A DNA stretch of 64,000 bases from Streptomyces silvae (GTDB lineage: Bacteria > Actinomycetota > Actinomycetes > Streptomycetales > Streptomycetaceae): positions 1 to 64,000 of the forward strand of contig NZ_JAERUC010000011.1 in NCBI RefSeq assembly GCF_016745505.1, written 5' to 3'. Positions 47,372 to 56,971 of this stretch are shown here, piece after piece. Made by a program: the position numbers and the translations under genes. The stretch's first letter is position 1, and each line of letters begins with the position of its first letter. The notes under the pieces were generated by a model. It was not told the DNA's origin. It saw nothing but the letters and a program-made list of their open reading frames with translations, and made no database searches.

Positions 47372-48181
47372 GTGAGTGTGCTCGACGAGATCATTGACGG
47401 CGTCCGCGCCGACCTCGCGGAGCGGCAGGCGCGTGTCAGCCTCGACGAGCTCAAGGAACGCGCCGCGCGCGCTCCCCAGGCCAAGGACGGAGTCGCCGCC
47501 CTGCGCGGCGAGGGTGTGACCGTCATCTGCGAGGTCAAGCGCTCCAGCCCCTCCAAGGGGGCCCTGGCCGCCATCGCCGACCCGGCCGCGCTCGCCGCGG
47601 ACTACGAGGCCGGCGGGGCGTCCGTCATCTCGGTCCTCACCGAGGAGCGCCGCTTCGGCGGTTCGCTCGCCGACCTGGAGGCCGTCCGCGGCAAGGTCGA
47701 CATCCCGGTCCTGCGCAAGGACTTCATCGTCACCTCCTACCAGCTGTGGGAGGCACGGGCCTACGGCGCCGACCTCGCCCTGCTGATCGTGGCCGCACTC
47801 GACCAGGAGGCCCTCGTCTCGCTGATCGAGCGCGCCGAGTCGATCGGCCTGACGCCGCTCGTCGAGGCCCACGACGAGGAGGAGGCGGAGCGCGCCGTGG
47901 ACGCCGGGGCGAAGATCATCGGTGTCAACGCGCGCAACCTCAAGGACCTCAAGGTCGACCGCTCCACCTTCGAGCGCGTCGCCCCCGAGATCCCGGACCA
48001 CATCGTCAAGGTCGCCGAGTCCGGCGTCCGCGGCCCGCACGACCTCATCGCGTACGCCAACGCCGGCGCCGACGCGGTGCTGGTGGGCGAGTCCCTGGTC
48101 ACCGGCCGCGCCCCCCGGGCCGCCGTCGCCGACCTGGTCGCCGCCGGCGCCCACCCCGCGCTCCGGCACGGACGGGGCTGA
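47372..48181 (+). CDS. trpC: indole-3-glycerol-phosphate synthase
   Basis: 269 aa TIM-barrel. Motifs [30 protein letters not shown] and AESGVRG are present. Monofunctional, without a TrpF fusion. GTG at 47372 behind GGAAGGGGG. First of the trpC-trpM-trpB-trpA set; the 113-bp upstream gap holds TTGACC at 47260 but no convincing -10. Confidence 0.97.
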   Translation: MSVLDEIIDGVRADLAERQARVSLDELKERAARAPQAKDGVAALRGEGVTVICEVKRSSPSKGALAAIADPAALAADYEAGGASVISVLTEERRFGGSLADLEAVRGKVDIPVLRKDFIVTSYQLWEARAYGADLALLIVAALDQEALVSLIERAESIGLTPLVEAHDEEEAERAVDAGAKIIGVNARNLKDLKVDRSTFERVAPEIPDHIVKVAESGVRGPHDLIAYANAGADAVLVGESLVTGRAPRAAVADLVAAGAHPALRHGRG

Positions 48182-48189
48182 CCCCACCC

Positions 48190-48405
48190 GTGACCGCCGC
48201 CCGTCCCGCCGCCCGCATCCGGCCGGGCCTCCGCCCCGCCGGGGCGCAGGTCCGGGACCCGCACGCGCCGCTGGCGCGCGGCTGCCGCCCCCGCGGCTGC
48301 CGCGCCCCCGCCCGGCGCGTGCACGGCCGGCGTGTGCGGTACGTCATCGGCGACGAGCCGGGACAGGTCAACGGCATGCGATGGCGCACGGGGTCCGCGC
48401 CGTAG
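48190..48405 (+). CDS. trpM: small protein TrpM (TrpX), tryptophan biosynthesis modulator
   Basis: 71 aa from the GTG at 48190, 8 bases after trpC. The Arg-rich C-terminal half, [16 protein letters not shown] then [20 protein letters not shown], fits the small ORF between trpC and trpB of S. coelicolor (trpX/trpM), reported to modulate tryptophan synthesis and development. Two Cys in RGCRPRGC could bind metal. A shorter protein from an internal start is possible. Confidence 0.75.
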   Translation: MTAARPAARIRPGLRPAGAQVRDPHAPLARGCRPRGCRAPARRVHGRRVRYVIGDEPGQVNGMRWRTGSAP

Positions 48406-48544
48406 CGAGCCCCGGCCGTCGCCCGCCTCCTCCGTACAGGGGGCTCCGCACGTCCTCACGCACCGACCGCCCACCGGTCGGCGTGGCGCTCCGCCCATGG
48501 CGCATACGGTGACATCACCCGTTGCGATTCGAGGAGCACGTCGC

Positions 48545-49822
48545 ATGTCGTCCGACTTCTTCATCCCGGACCCCGAGGGTCTGATCCCCAGCGCCGAGGG
48601 GTACTTCGGCGCCTACGGCGGAAAGTTCATCCCGGAGGCGCTCGTCGCCGCCGTGGACGAGGTCGCCGTCGAGTACGACAAGGCCAAGGCCGACCCGGCC
48701 TTCGCCGCCGAGCTCAACGCGCTCATGGTGGACTACACCGGCCGGCCCAGCGCCCTGACCGAGGTCGCGCGCTTCGCCGAGCACGCCGGGGGCGCCCGCG
48801 TCTTCCTCAAGCGCGAGGACCTCAACCACACCGGCTCGCACAAGATCAACAACGTGCTCGGCCAGGCCCTGCTCACCAAGCGGATGGGCAAGACCCGTGT
48901 CATCGCGGAGACCGGGGCGGGCCAGCACGGCGTCGCCACCGCGACCGCCTGCGCGCTCTTCGGGCTCGAGTGCACCATCTACATGGGCGAGATCGACACC
49001 GAGCGGCAGGCGCTGAACGTGGCGCGGATGCGGATGCTCGGCGCCGAGGTCGTCGCGGTGAAGTCCGGCTCCCGGACCCTCAAGGACGCCATCAACGAGG
49101 CGTTCCGCGACTGGGTCGCCAACGTGGACCGCACCCACTACCTCTTCGGCACGGTCGCCGGACCGCACCCCTTCCCGGCGATGGTCCGCGACTTCCACCG
49201 GGTGATCGGCGTCGAGGCCCGCCGCCAGATCCTGGAGCGCACCGGCCGGCTGCCGGACGCCGCGGTCGCCTGCGTCGGCGGCGGCTCCAACGCCATCGGC
49301 CTCTTCCACGCCTTCATCGGCGACCAGGACGTCCGGCTGGTCGGCTGCGAGCCCGCAGGACACGGCGTGGAGACCGGCGAGCACGCGGCGACCCTGACCG
49401 CGGGCGAGCCCGGCATCCTGCACGGCTCACGCAGTTACGTCCTCCAGGACGAGGAGGGCCAGATCACCGAGCCCTACTCGATCTCGGCCGGACTCGACTA
49501 CCCGGGCATCGGCCCGGAGCACGCCTACCTCAAGGACGTCGGCCGGGGCGAGTACCGCGCCGTCACCGACGACGCCGCCATGCAGGCGCTGCGCCTCCTC
49601 TCCCGCACCGAGGGGATCATCCCGGCCATCGAGAGCGCGCACGCGCTGGCCGGGGCCCTGGAGGTCGGCCGGGAGCTCGGCGAGGACGGGCTGATCCTGA
49701 TCAACCTGTCCGGCCGCGGCGACAAGGACATGGACACGGCAGCCCGGTACTTCGGGCTGTACGACGCCGACGCGGTCGTCGAGGCCGATGTCGCCGACGG
49801 AGAGGAAGAGGTCACCAAGTGA
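48545..49822 (+). CDS. trpB: tryptophan synthase beta chain
   Basis: 425 aa PLP enzyme joining indole and serine. The PLP lysine is K100 in HTGSHKINN, the phosphate loop is GGGSNAIG, and [13 protein letters not shown] is the conserved catalytic segment. ATG at 48545 (MSSDFF). A 139-bp gap separates it from trpM. Ends overlapping trpA by GTGA. Confidence 0.98.
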   Translation: MSSDFFIPDPEGLIPSAEGYFGAYGGKFIPEALVAAVDEVAVEYDKAKADPAFAAELNALMVDYTGRPSALTEVARFAEHAGGARVFLKREDLNHTGSHKINNVLGQALLTKRMGKTRVIAETGAGQHGVATATACALFGLECTIYMGEIDTERQALNVARMRMLGAEVVAVKSGSRTLKDAINEAFRDWVANVDRTHYLFGTVAGPHPFPAMVRDFHRVIGVEARRQILERTGRLPDAAVACVGGGSNAIGLFHAFIGDQDVRLVGCEPAGHGVETGEHAATLTAGEPGILHGSRSYVLQDEEGQITEPYSISAGLDYPGIGPEHAYLKDVGRGEYRAVTDDAAMQALRLLSRTEGIIPAIESAHALAGALEVGRELGEDGLILINLSGRGDKDMDTAARYFGLYDADAVVEADVADGEEEVTK

Positions 49823-50631
49823 GCGGCAACCGAGAGCTTCTCGAATCGACGCTGGCACGGACCGCCTCCGAGGACCGTGCGGCGCTCATCGCCTACCTCC
49901 CCGGCGGCTTCCCGACCGTCGACGGCGGGATCGCGGCCGTCAAGGCGGCCGTCGCGGGCGGTGCCGACGTCATCGAGGTGGGCCTCCCGCACAGCGACCC
50001 GGTGCTCGACGGACCGGTCATCCAGACCGCCGACGACATCGCGCTGCGCGGCGGGGTGAAGATCGCCGACATCATGCGCACGGTCCGCGAGACGCACGAG
50101 GCGACGGGTGCCCCGATCCTCGTCATGACGTACTGGAACCCGATCGACCGGTACGGCGTGGAGCGCTTCACCGCCGAGCTCGCCGAGGCGGGCGGCGCCG
50201 GGTGCATCCTGCCCGACCTGCCGGTCCAGGAGTCCGCGCTGTGGAGGGAACACGCCGAGAAGCACGGTCTCGCCACCGTCTTCGTCGTCGCCCCGAGCAG
50301 CAAGGACGCCCGCCTCGCCGCCATCACGGCGGCCGGCTCCGGATTCGTGTACGCCTCCTCGCTGATGGGCGTCACCGGCACCCGCGAATCGGTCGGCGAG
50401 CAGGCCCAGGACCTGGTCCGGCGCACCCGCGCCACCACGGACCTCCCGGTCTGCGTGGGCATCGGCGTCTCCACCGCCGACCACGCCCGGCAGGTCGCCG
50501 GGTTCGCCGACGGGGTGATCGTCGGCTCGGCCTTCGTCAAGCGGATGCTGGACGCCCCGGACGAGGCCGCCGGTCTCGCCGCCGTCCAGGCGCTGGCGGG
50601 CGAACTGGCCGAAGGCGTTCGAAAGCGCTGA
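49819..50631 (+). CDS. trpA: tryptophan synthase alpha chain
   Basis: 270 aa TIM-barrel that cleaves indole-glycerol-phosphate to indole. The catalytic pair is E53 and D64 in [17 protein letters not shown]; the [10 protein letters not shown] loop and the phosphate-binding VGSAFVKR are present. GTG start within the trpB stop, so translationally coupled. Confidence 0.97.
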   Translation: MSGNRELLESTLARTASEDRAALIAYLPGGFPTVDGGIAAVKAAVAGGADVIEVGLPHSDPVLDGPVIQTADDIALRGGVKIADIMRTVRETHEATGAPILVMTYWNPIDRYGVERFTAELAEAGGAGCILPDLPVQESALWREHAEKHGLATVFVVAPSSKDARLAAITAAGSGFVYASSLMGVTGTRESVGEQAQDLVRRTRATTDLPVCVGIGVSTADHARQVAGFADGVIVGSAFVKRMLDAPDEAAGLAAVQALAGELAEGVRKR

Positions 50632-50706
50632 CAGCCGGGGTCATCCGTACGGGTGGTCCTGGGACCGGGGAGGCGCTGACGTGCCTCCCCGGTTCGTTTG
50701 CGCCAT

Positions 50707-51522
50707 GTGAGCGAGAAGAACCAAGACCGCAGAAGAGCCGCGCGTGACCGGCTCGTCCAGCAGCGTGAGCAGGACCGGGCCCGGGACCGGCGCCGCCGCA
50801 CGCTGATCGTCTCGACCGCCGTGGTGGGGGTGCTGGCCCTGGCGGCCGTGATCGGAGTGATCGCCGCCAACGCCGGCAAGAACGGCGAGGACAGCGAGGC
50901 CGGGCCCGCCGTCACCCCGTCCGGGGCGCAGGGGAAGGACGGACTCGCCCTCCAGGTCGGCGCCGACGACGCCCCGTCCACGCTCACGATCTGGGAGGAC
51001 TTCCGCTGCCCGGTCTGCGCCCAGTTCGAGAACGCCTTCCGTGACACGTTCACCGAGCTCACCGACAGCGGTCAGCTCAAGGTGGAGTACCACCTGGCGA
51101 CGATCATCGACGGCAACCTCGGCGGCAGCGGCTCGCTGCGCGCGGCCAACGCGGCCGCCTGCGCCCAGGACGTCGGCAAGTTCGCCCCGTACCACGACGT
51201 CCTCTACCGCAACCAGCCCGCGGAGACCGACGACGCCTTCGGGAAGAACAGCAAGCTGATCGAGCTGGCGGGCAAGGTGGACGGCCTGGACACGCCCGCC
51301 TTCCGCAGCTGCGTGGAGGACGGCACGCACGACAGCTGGGTCGAGAAGTCCAACAAGGCGTTCGGCGAGGGCGGCTTCGAGGGCACACCCACCGCGCTGC
51401 TCAACGGCGAGTCGATCTTCCCGAAGAAGGGGGACGAGCAGATCTCCGCGGCCAACATCAAGAAGTGGGTCGCCGAGGCGAACAAGGGCAAGAAGCCGGC
51501 CACCGTCGGCGCCACCCCCTGA
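50707..51522 (+). CDS. membrane-anchored thioredoxin-fold (DsbA-like) protein
   Basis: 271 aa, identical in length and layout to the protein at 12353: an Arg-rich head, a membrane helix (residues about 33-55) and an outer DsbA domain with active site CPVC in DFRCPVCAQFE and cis-Pro in FEGTPTALL. GTG at 50707 (MSEKNQDRRR); a TTG nine bases earlier opens the frame. Follows trpA by 75 bp. Confidence 0.9.
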   Translation: MSEKNQDRRRAARDRLVQQREQDRARDRRRRTLIVSTAVVGVLALAAVIGVIAANAGKNGEDSEAGPAVTPSGAQGKDGLALQVGADDAPSTLTIWEDFRCPVCAQFENAFRDTFTELTDSGQLKVEYHLATIIDGNLGGSGSLRAANAAACAQDVGKFAPYHDVLYRNQPAETDDAFGKNSKLIELAGKVDGLDTPAFRSCVEDGTHDSWVEKSNKAFGEGGFEGTPTALLNGESIFPKKGDEQISAANIKKWVAEANKGKKPATVGATP

Positions 51523-51630
51523 GGCCCGCCGCAGGGCGCTCCGGCGGGTACTCCGCCGGGGCCCCGTTACCCAGAAGTTGCCGGACGGCTTGCCGTACGT
51601 CCCGTCCGGCAGGGTAGCGTCGACCCCGTC

Positions 51631-52629
51631 ATGAACCTTGCCTTCATTCCCAGCCCGTCGACCGGCGTGATCGAGCTCGGCCCGATCCCGCTCCGCGGCT
51701 ACGCGTTCTGCATCATCATCGGTGTCTTCGTCGCCGTCTGGCTCGGCAACAAGCGCTGGATCGCCAGGGGCGGCAAAGCCGGCACCGTCGCCGACATCGC
51801 CGTCTGGGCCGTGCCCTTCGGCCTGGTCGGCGGCAGGCTCTACCACGTCATCACCGACTACCAGCTGTACTTCAGCGACGGTCAGGACTGGGTGGACGCC
51901 TTCAAGATCTGGGAGGGCGGCCTCGGCATCTGGGGCGCGATCGCCCTCGGCGCCGTCGGCGCCTGGATCGGCTGCCGCCGCCGCGGGATCCCGCTCCCCG
52001 CCTGGGCGGACGCGCTGGCCCCCGGCATCGCCGTCGCCCAGGCCATCGGCCGCTGGGGCAACTGGTTCAACCAGGAGCTGTACGGCAAGCCGACCGACGT
52101 GCCCTGGGCGCTGAAGATCAGCGAGGGCACGAACCGGGTCGCGGGCACCTACCACCCGACGTTCCTGTACGAGTCCCTGTGGTGCATCGGCGTCGCGCTC
52201 CTGGTCATCTGGGCGGACCGCCGCTTCAAGCTCGGACACGGCCGCGCCTTCGCGCTCTACGTCGCCGCGTACTGCGCGGGCCGCGGATGGATCGAGTACA
52301 TGCGCGTCGACGAGGCGCACCACGTGCTGGGCCTCCGGCTCAACGTGTGGACCGCGATCGTCGTGTTCGTGCTCGCCGTGACGTACATCGTGATCTCCGC
52401 GAAGGTGCGCCCCGGCCGTGAGGAGATCGTCGAGCCCGCCGCGGTGGGCCTGTCCCAAGACGGCGACAAGGCGGCGGACACGACCGACGACACGAGCGCC
52501 GACAAGGCCGACGACAAGGTCGACGACGCCCCCGATGAGGACGCCCCGGCCACCCCGGAGGCGGCCGGTGACCCCGGGGCGGAGGCGCCCGACGAGGACG
52601 GGGCCCCGCAGAAGGCCGACCGGAGCTGA
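51631..52629 (+). CDS. lgt: phosphatidylglycerol-prolipoprotein diacylglyceryl transferase
   Basis: 332 aa membrane enzyme that puts diacylglycerol on the lipobox Cys, before LspA (4827) acts. About seven hydrophobic segments; the Lgt signature region is GIAVAQAIGRWGNWFNQELYG, and the catalytic-region GGRLYHVITDY is present. An acidic Ala/Asp/Pro-rich tail of about 65 residues is typical of actinobacterial Lgt. ATG at 51631. Confidence 0.96.
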   Translation: MNLAFIPSPSTGVIELGPIPLRGYAFCIIIGVFVAVWLGNKRWIARGGKAGTVADIAVWAVPFGLVGGRLYHVITDYQLYFSDGQDWVDAFKIWEGGLGIWGAIALGAVGAWIGCRRRGIPLPAWADALAPGIAVAQAIGRWGNWFNQELYGKPTDVPWALKISEGTNRVAGTYHPTFLYESLWCIGVALLVIWADRRFKLGHGRAFALYVAAYCAGRGWIEYMRVDEAHHVLGLRLNVWTAIVVFVLAVTYIVISAKVRPGREEIVEPAAVGLSQDGDKAADTTDDTSADKADDKVDDAPDEDAPATPEAAGDPGAEAPDEDGAPQKADRS

Positions 52630-52645
52630 CGCTCCCCGCACACGC

Positions 52646-52690
52646 GACGGAGGGGCCGCCGGACCACCAAGGTCCGGCGGCCCCTCCGTC
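52646..52690. terminator. 20-bp perfect hairpin terminator between lgt and the citE-like gene
   Basis: Positions 52646-52665 pair without mismatch with 52671-52690 around ACCAA. It lies between converging transcription units and should stop both. Confidence 0.88.
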
Positions 52691-52702
52691 CGTGTACGGG
52701 CC

Positions 52703-53524
52703 TCAGCGGCGCGAGCGCGCCAGCGACAGCGTGCGCTCCGCGCTCGCCACCACCGCCGCGTCGACGAACCTCCCGTCCGGCAGCGCCTGCGCCCCCGCCT
52801 GGGCCCGGGACGCCTCCAGGATCTGCTCCGCCGCCTCGACCTCGCGTGCCGTGGGCCGGAACGCCCGTTCGATCACCGGCAGCTGCCGGGGGTGGATCGC
52901 CGCCCGGCCGAGCAGCCCGAGATCCCTCCCGTGCGCACAGGACGCCCGCAGCCCGGACAGGTCCCGGACATCGGGGTACACCGACATCACCGGCGGGTCG
53001 AGCCCGGCCGCCCGGGCGGCGATCACCACACGGCTGCGCGGCCAGTCCAGGCCGGCGTCGTCCCGCACCCCCAGATCCGCCCGGAGGTCCGCCTCGCCCA
53101 GGGCGATCCCCCGTACGGCGTGATGCGCCCCGGCGATCGAATACGCGTGCTCGATCGCCAGCGCCGACTCCAGCAGCGGATACAGCGGCACACCCGGAGC
53201 CAGTGCCTCGACATGGTGCACGGACGCCGCATGGGTGATCTTCGGCAGCCGCATCCCGGACAGCCCCGGCAGCCCCGCCAGCGCCCTCACGTCGTCCTCG
53301 CCGTGGACCCGGACATGGACCGGCACCGCCATCGGGTCCGCCGTGACGGGGTCCGAGAGCAGCTCCGCCGTCGCCGACCGCGCGTACTCCTTGCGGTCCG
53401 GCGCGACCGCGTCCTCCAGATCGACGATCACCACGTCCGCGCCCGAACCGAGCGCCTTGCGGACCACCTCCGGCCGGTCCCCGGGGACGTACAGCCAGGT
53501 CAGGGCGGTGGCCGGCCCGCTCAC
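52703..53524 (-). CDS. HpcH/HpaI-type (CitE-like) acyl-CoA lyase
   Basis: 273 aa. The CitE-like beta-subunit fold shows VPGDRPE, VIVDLEDAVAPDRK, MRLPKITHA, PLLESALAIEHA and GEADLRADLG, with conserved Glu/Asp metal ligands. Related enzymes cleave or form malyl-, citramalyl- or hydroxyacyl-CoA. The last gene of the seven-gene minus-strand operon; its GTG overlaps the CoA-transferase stop (GTGA). The substrate is unknown, but the neighbour could provide the CoA ester. Confidence 0.9.
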   Translation of the reverse strand: MSGPATALTWLYVPGDRPEVVRKALGSGADVVIVDLEDAVAPDRKEYARSATAELLSDPVTADPMAVPVHVRVHGEDDVRALAGLPGLSGMRLPKITHAASVHHVEALAPGVPLYPLLESALAIEHAYSIAGAHHAVRGIALGEADLRADLGVRDDAGLDWPRSRVVIAARAAGLDPPVMSVYPDVRDLSGLRASCAHGRDLGLLGRAAIHPRQLPVIERAFRPTAREVEAAEQILEASRAQAGAQALPDGRFVDAAVVASAERTLSLARSRR

Positions 53525-54717
53525 AGCGCCCCCTCGTCCCGGAGTGCCGCGACCGCAGGGGCGGAGAGGCCGAGCTCCGCGAGGATCTCGTCCGTGTCCG
53601 CGCCGTGGGGCCGGCCCGCCCAGCGGATCGCCCCCGGTGTCTCCGAGAGCCGGAACAGCACGTTCTGCATCCGCAGCGTCCCCAGCTCGGGGTCCTCGAC
53701 CTCGGTGATCGTGCCCAGCGCCCGGTACTGCGGGTCCTCCATCACATCCCGTACGTCCTGGATCGGCGCGATCGCCGCCTCGGCCTTCTCGAAGGCGTCC
53801 ACCACCTCCTCCCGGGTGCGCCGGGCGATCCAGTGGCCCACCGCCTCGTCGAGTTCGTCGGCGTGCTCGGCGCGGGTGCTGCCGGCGGAGAACCACGGCT
53901 CCTCGGTCAGCTCCGGGCGCCCCACCAGGCGCATCACCCGTTCCGCGACCGACTGGGCGGAGGTCGAGACGGCGACCCAGTGGCCGTCGGCGGTGCGGTA
54001 GGTGTTGCGCGGGGCGTTGTTGCGGGAGCGGTTCCCGGTCCTGGGCTGGACGTAGCCGAGCTGGTCGTACCAGAGGGGCTGCGGGCCCAGCACGGTGAGG
54101 ATCGGCTCGATGATCGCCATGTCGACCACCTGCCCGCCCCCGGTGCGGTCCCGGCCGGCCAGGGCCGTCATCACCGCGTACGCCGTGGCGAGCGCCGCGA
54201 TCGAGTCGGCGAGCCCGAACGGCGGCAGGGTCGGCGGCCCGTCCGGCTCGCCGGTGACGGCGGCGAAACCGCTCATCGCCTCGGCGAGCGTGCCGAAGCC
54301 GGGCCGGTGCGCGTACGGGCCCTTCTGCCCGAAGCCCGTGACCCTGGCCAGCACCAGCCGGGGGTTGACGGCGCGCAGCTCCTCCCAGCCCAGCCCCCAG
54401 CGCTCCAGGGTGCCGGGCCGGAAGTTCTCGATGACGACGTCGGTCTCCGCGGCCAGCCGCAGCAGCACGTCCCGGCCGCCCGGCGCCGACAGATCGAGGG
54501 TCAGCGTGCGCTTGTTGCGGCCGAGCAGCTTCCACCACAGGCCGATCCCGTCCTTCGAGGGGCCGTGGCCGCGTGAGGGATCGGGCTTCCGAGGGTGCTC
54601 GACCTTGATGACCTCGGCCCCGAAGTCCCCGAGCATGGTGGCCGCGAGCGGCCCGGCGAAGAGCGTGGCGAGGTCCAGGACCCGCAGCCCGGCGAGCGGA
54701 GCGGTCGGTGTGCTCAT
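53521..54717 (-). CDS. CaiB/BaiF (family III) CoA-transferase
   Basis: 398 aa. Family III transferases move CoA between carboxylic acids through an Asp-bound anhydride. The likely catalytic residue is D171 in FGLADSIAA; other signatures are VLDLATLFAGPLAATMLGD, GAEVIKVE, DVVIENFRPG and YGP-like GPYAHRPGF. Full length for the family. ATG at 54717 overlaps the kinase gene stop (ATGA), and its stop overlaps the citE-like start. The pair probably activates and then cleaves an organic acid. Confidence 0.92.
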   Translation of the reverse strand: MSTPTAPLAGLRVLDLATLFAGPLAATMLGDFGAEVIKVEHPRKPDPSRGHGPSKDGIGLWWKLLGRNKRTLTLDLSAPGGRDVLLRLAAETDVVIENFRPGTLERWGLGWEELRAVNPRLVLARVTGFGQKGPYAHRPGFGTLAEAMSGFAAVTGEPDGPPTLPPFGLADSIAALATAYAVMTALAGRDRTGGGQVVDMAIIEPILTVLGPQPLWYDQLGYVQPRTGNRSRNNAPRNTYRTADGHWVAVSTSAQSVAERVMRLVGRPELTEEPWFSAGSTRAEHADELDEAVGHWIARRTREEVVDAFEKAEAAIAPIQDVRDVMEDPQYRALGTITEVEDPELGTLRMQNVLFRLSETPGAIRWAGRPHGADTDEILAELGLSAPAVAALRDEGAL

Positions 54718-55598
54718 GCGGCATCGATCTCGCTGCGGTGGGGCATGGACGTCGAGGCGCCGGGTCTCTGCACACAGAGCGCCGCGGCGGACGAGGCCCA
54801 GGCCAGCGCCGCCGGCACGGACCGGCCCTCCCCGAGGGCCACGGCCAGCGTGCCGACGAAGGTGTCCCCGGCGCCGGTCGTGTCGACGGCGGTGACCTCG
54901 GGGGCGGGGAAGAGGACCGGCTCGCCGCCCCGGGCCGCGTACAGACAGCCCTTCCGGCCGAGCGTGATCACCACCTCGGGGACCTGCCGCAGCAGGATCT
55001 GGGCCGCCCCGTGCGGATCCACGCACCCGGTCAGCGCCGCGGCCTCGTGCTCGTTGGGGACCAGCAGGTCGATGTCGTCCAGCAGACCGGCCGGCAGCGG
55101 CTGTACGGGGGAGGGGGTGAGGATCGTCCGTACGCCCCGGGCCTTCGCGGTCCGGGCTCCCTCCGCCACGACGGGGAGCGGCAGTTCCAGCTGGAGCAGC
55201 AGCAGGCCGGCCGCGGCGATCGCGGCGCTCCCGCCCGGACCGAGCGAGGTCACCGTGCCGTTGGCGCCGGGGATCACGACGATCGCGTTGGACCCCTCGT
55301 CGTCGACGACGATGTGCGCGGTGCCGCTGGGCCCCGCGACGGTGTGCAGCAGCTCCGTGTCCACACCGGCGTGTTCCAGATTCGTACGGAGCGCGGAGCC
55401 GTACTCGTCGGTCCCGACCGCGCCGATCATCACCACGTCCCCTCCGGCGCGGGCGGCGGCCACCGCCTGGTTGGCCCCCTTGCCGCCGGGGACGGTCCGG
55501 AACTCCCGTCCGGTGACGGTCTCCCCGCGCCCGGGTGCCCGGGCGACGTAGGCGACCAGGTCCATGTTGGTGCTGCCGAGCACCGCGATCGCTGTCAT
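54714..55598 (-). CDS. ribokinase-family (PfkB) sugar kinase
   Basis: 294 aa. The N-terminus VLGSTNMDLV, the sugar-site GGKGANQAVAAARAG and the catalytic DTTGAGDTFVGTLAV with the conserved Asp are typical of ribokinase, whose length is about 300 aa. Phosphorylation of ribose is the most likely activity; other pentoses or nucleosides are possible. Coupled on both sides by 4-base overlaps to the CoA-transferase and the hydrolase genes. Confidence 0.92.
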   Translation of the reverse strand: MTAIAVLGSTNMDLVAYVARAPGRGETVTGREFRTVPGGKGANQAVAAARAGGDVVMIGAVGTDEYGSALRTNLEHAGVDTELLHTVAGPSGTAHIVVDDEGSNAIVVIPGANGTVTSLGPGGSAAIAAAGLLLLQLELPLPVVAEGARTAKARGVRTILTPSPVQPLPAGLLDDIDLLVPNEHEAAALTGCVDPHGAAQILLRQVPEVVITLGRKGCLYAARGGEPVLFPAPEVTAVDTTGAGDTFVGTLAVALGEGRSVPAALAWASSAAALCVQRPGASTSMPHRSEIDAA

Positions 55599-56971
55599 GG
55601 CCTGCGTACCTCCTGATAGGTCAGTTCCGCGAGGGTGTCGAAGCCGAGGGAGCCGAAGCCGGACACGGATGTGGCGAGGCGGTTCTTGAGCGGGGCGGTC
55701 CACCGGTCGGGCAGCGCGTCGGGCCGCCCCGCCAGCAGGCCCGCGAGCGAGCCCGCCGTCGCACCGTTGGAGTCGGTGTCCCAGCCGCCGGACACCGCGC
55801 AGCCGATGGAGCGGCCGAAGTCCCCGTCGGCGTGGGTGAGGGCGGCGGCGAGCAGCGCGGCGTTGGGCAGGACGTGCACCCAGTGGTGGGTCGGCCCGTA
55901 CACCTCGTGGAGCCGGTCCACGGCCGTGTCGAAGTCCTCCTCGGCCCGGGCCGTCGCGATGCCGAGGCGCACCGCGTGCGCGTACCGGGACCGCGGCGGC
56001 ACGACCCGCAGCCCCGCCGCCAGACAGCCGTGCACATCCGTCCCGCCGCCGGCCGCCTCGGCGAGGGCGGCGGCGGTGAACATCGCGCCGTACACCCCGT
56101 TGGCCGTGTGGGTGAGGACCGCGTCCCGGTGCGCCTGTTCCGCTGCGGCGCCCGGGTCGCCGGGGTGGGTCCAGCCGTGCACATCGGCCCGGATCTGGGC
56201 GCCGATCCACTCCCGGAACGGGTTGCGGTGGCGCGCGGTGTCCGGCGGTTCGATGCCGTCGAGCAGATTGCGGTACGCGACCCGCTCGGCGGTGAAGACC
56301 CGGCCCGCCGGGAGCTCGTCGAGCCAGAGCCGGGCGAGGTCGGACGTGCTGAAGCCGGGGCCGTGCCGCTGGAGCAACAGCACGGTCAGCAAGGGGTAGT
56401 TGAGGTCGTCGTCCTCGGGCATCCCGTCGATGTTCTCGGCGAGGGAGGTGGGGGCCGAGCGGCGGTTCCACGGGTGGGCGGCGGCCAGGTCGCCGGGGAG
56501 GCCCCGCGCAGTGAACCAGGTGGTGAGCGGCCAGTTCCCGGTGGCGCGGGCCAGGGCCCGGATGCCGGCCAGCGGCAGCTTCTCCACCGGCTTGCCCAGC
56601 AGACAGCCGGCCGCCCGCCCCAGCCAGGCTGCGTGCAGACGGCCGGGCCCGAAGGACACCGGGCGGACGGGCGGGGCGGGCCAGCGGGGGCAGAGGGCCC
56701 GGATCGCGGCCAGGTCCGTCGGCTCGTCGGCGGCCAGAGGGCTCTCCCGCAGGGCGAGTTCGTCCAGCAGCTGCCCGGCGAGCGCGCGCAGCCGGCGCGG
56801 CGCGGGGCCCTCCGAAGCCCCCGCGCGCTCCGGGGCGGGGGCGCCGCCCGCGGCGTACCAGCGCTGTGCGATCGACGCGACGGACTCGGCATCCCGGCCG
56901 TCCTGCGCGGCCTGGCGCAGCTCGTGGCCCACCAGGTCCTCGGGCTGGACCCAGGTCAGGCGTACGGTCAC
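55595..56971 (-). CDS. ADP-ribosylglycohydrolase family protein, copy 1 (long)
   Basis: 458 aa, the longest of four paralogues in a row. An N-terminal extension of about 110 residues precedes the DraG/ARH core. The core motifs are GRAAGCLLGKPVE, PEDDDLNYPLL (di-metal Asp cluster) and GGWDTDSNGATAGS (second metal cluster), all intact, so activity is expected. GTG at 56971 overlaps the copy 2 stop (GTGA). The family hydrolyses ADP-ribose N- or O-glycosidic bonds; the real substrate is unknown. Confidence 0.9.
   Translation of the reverse strand: MTVRLTWVQPEDLVGHELRQAAQDGRDAESVASIAQRWYAAGGAPAPERAGASEGPAPRRLRALAGQLLDELALRESPLAADEPTDLAAIRALCPRWPAPPVRPVSFGPGRLHAAWLGRAAGCLLGKPVEKLPLAGIRALARATGNWPLTTWFTARGLPGDLAAAHPWNRRSAPTSLAENIDGMPEDDDLNYPLLTVLLLQRHGPGFSTSDLARLWLDELPAGRVFTAERVAYRNLLDGIEPPDTARHRNPFREWIGAQIRADVHGWTHPGDPGAAAEQAHRDAVLTHTANGVYGAMFTAAALAEAAGGGTDVHGCLAAGLRVVPPRSRYAHAVRLGIATARAEEDFDTAVDRLHEVYGPTHHWVHVLPNAALLAAALTHADGDFGRSIGCAVSGGWDTDSNGATAGSLAGLLAGRPDALPDRWTAPLKNRLATSVSGFGSLGFDTLAELTYQEVRRP

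Noticed and set aside
50641..52641. 666-codon minus-strand frame across the thioredoxin and lgt genes
   Set aside because: Shadow of two well-supported plus-strand genes, with low-complexity composition.
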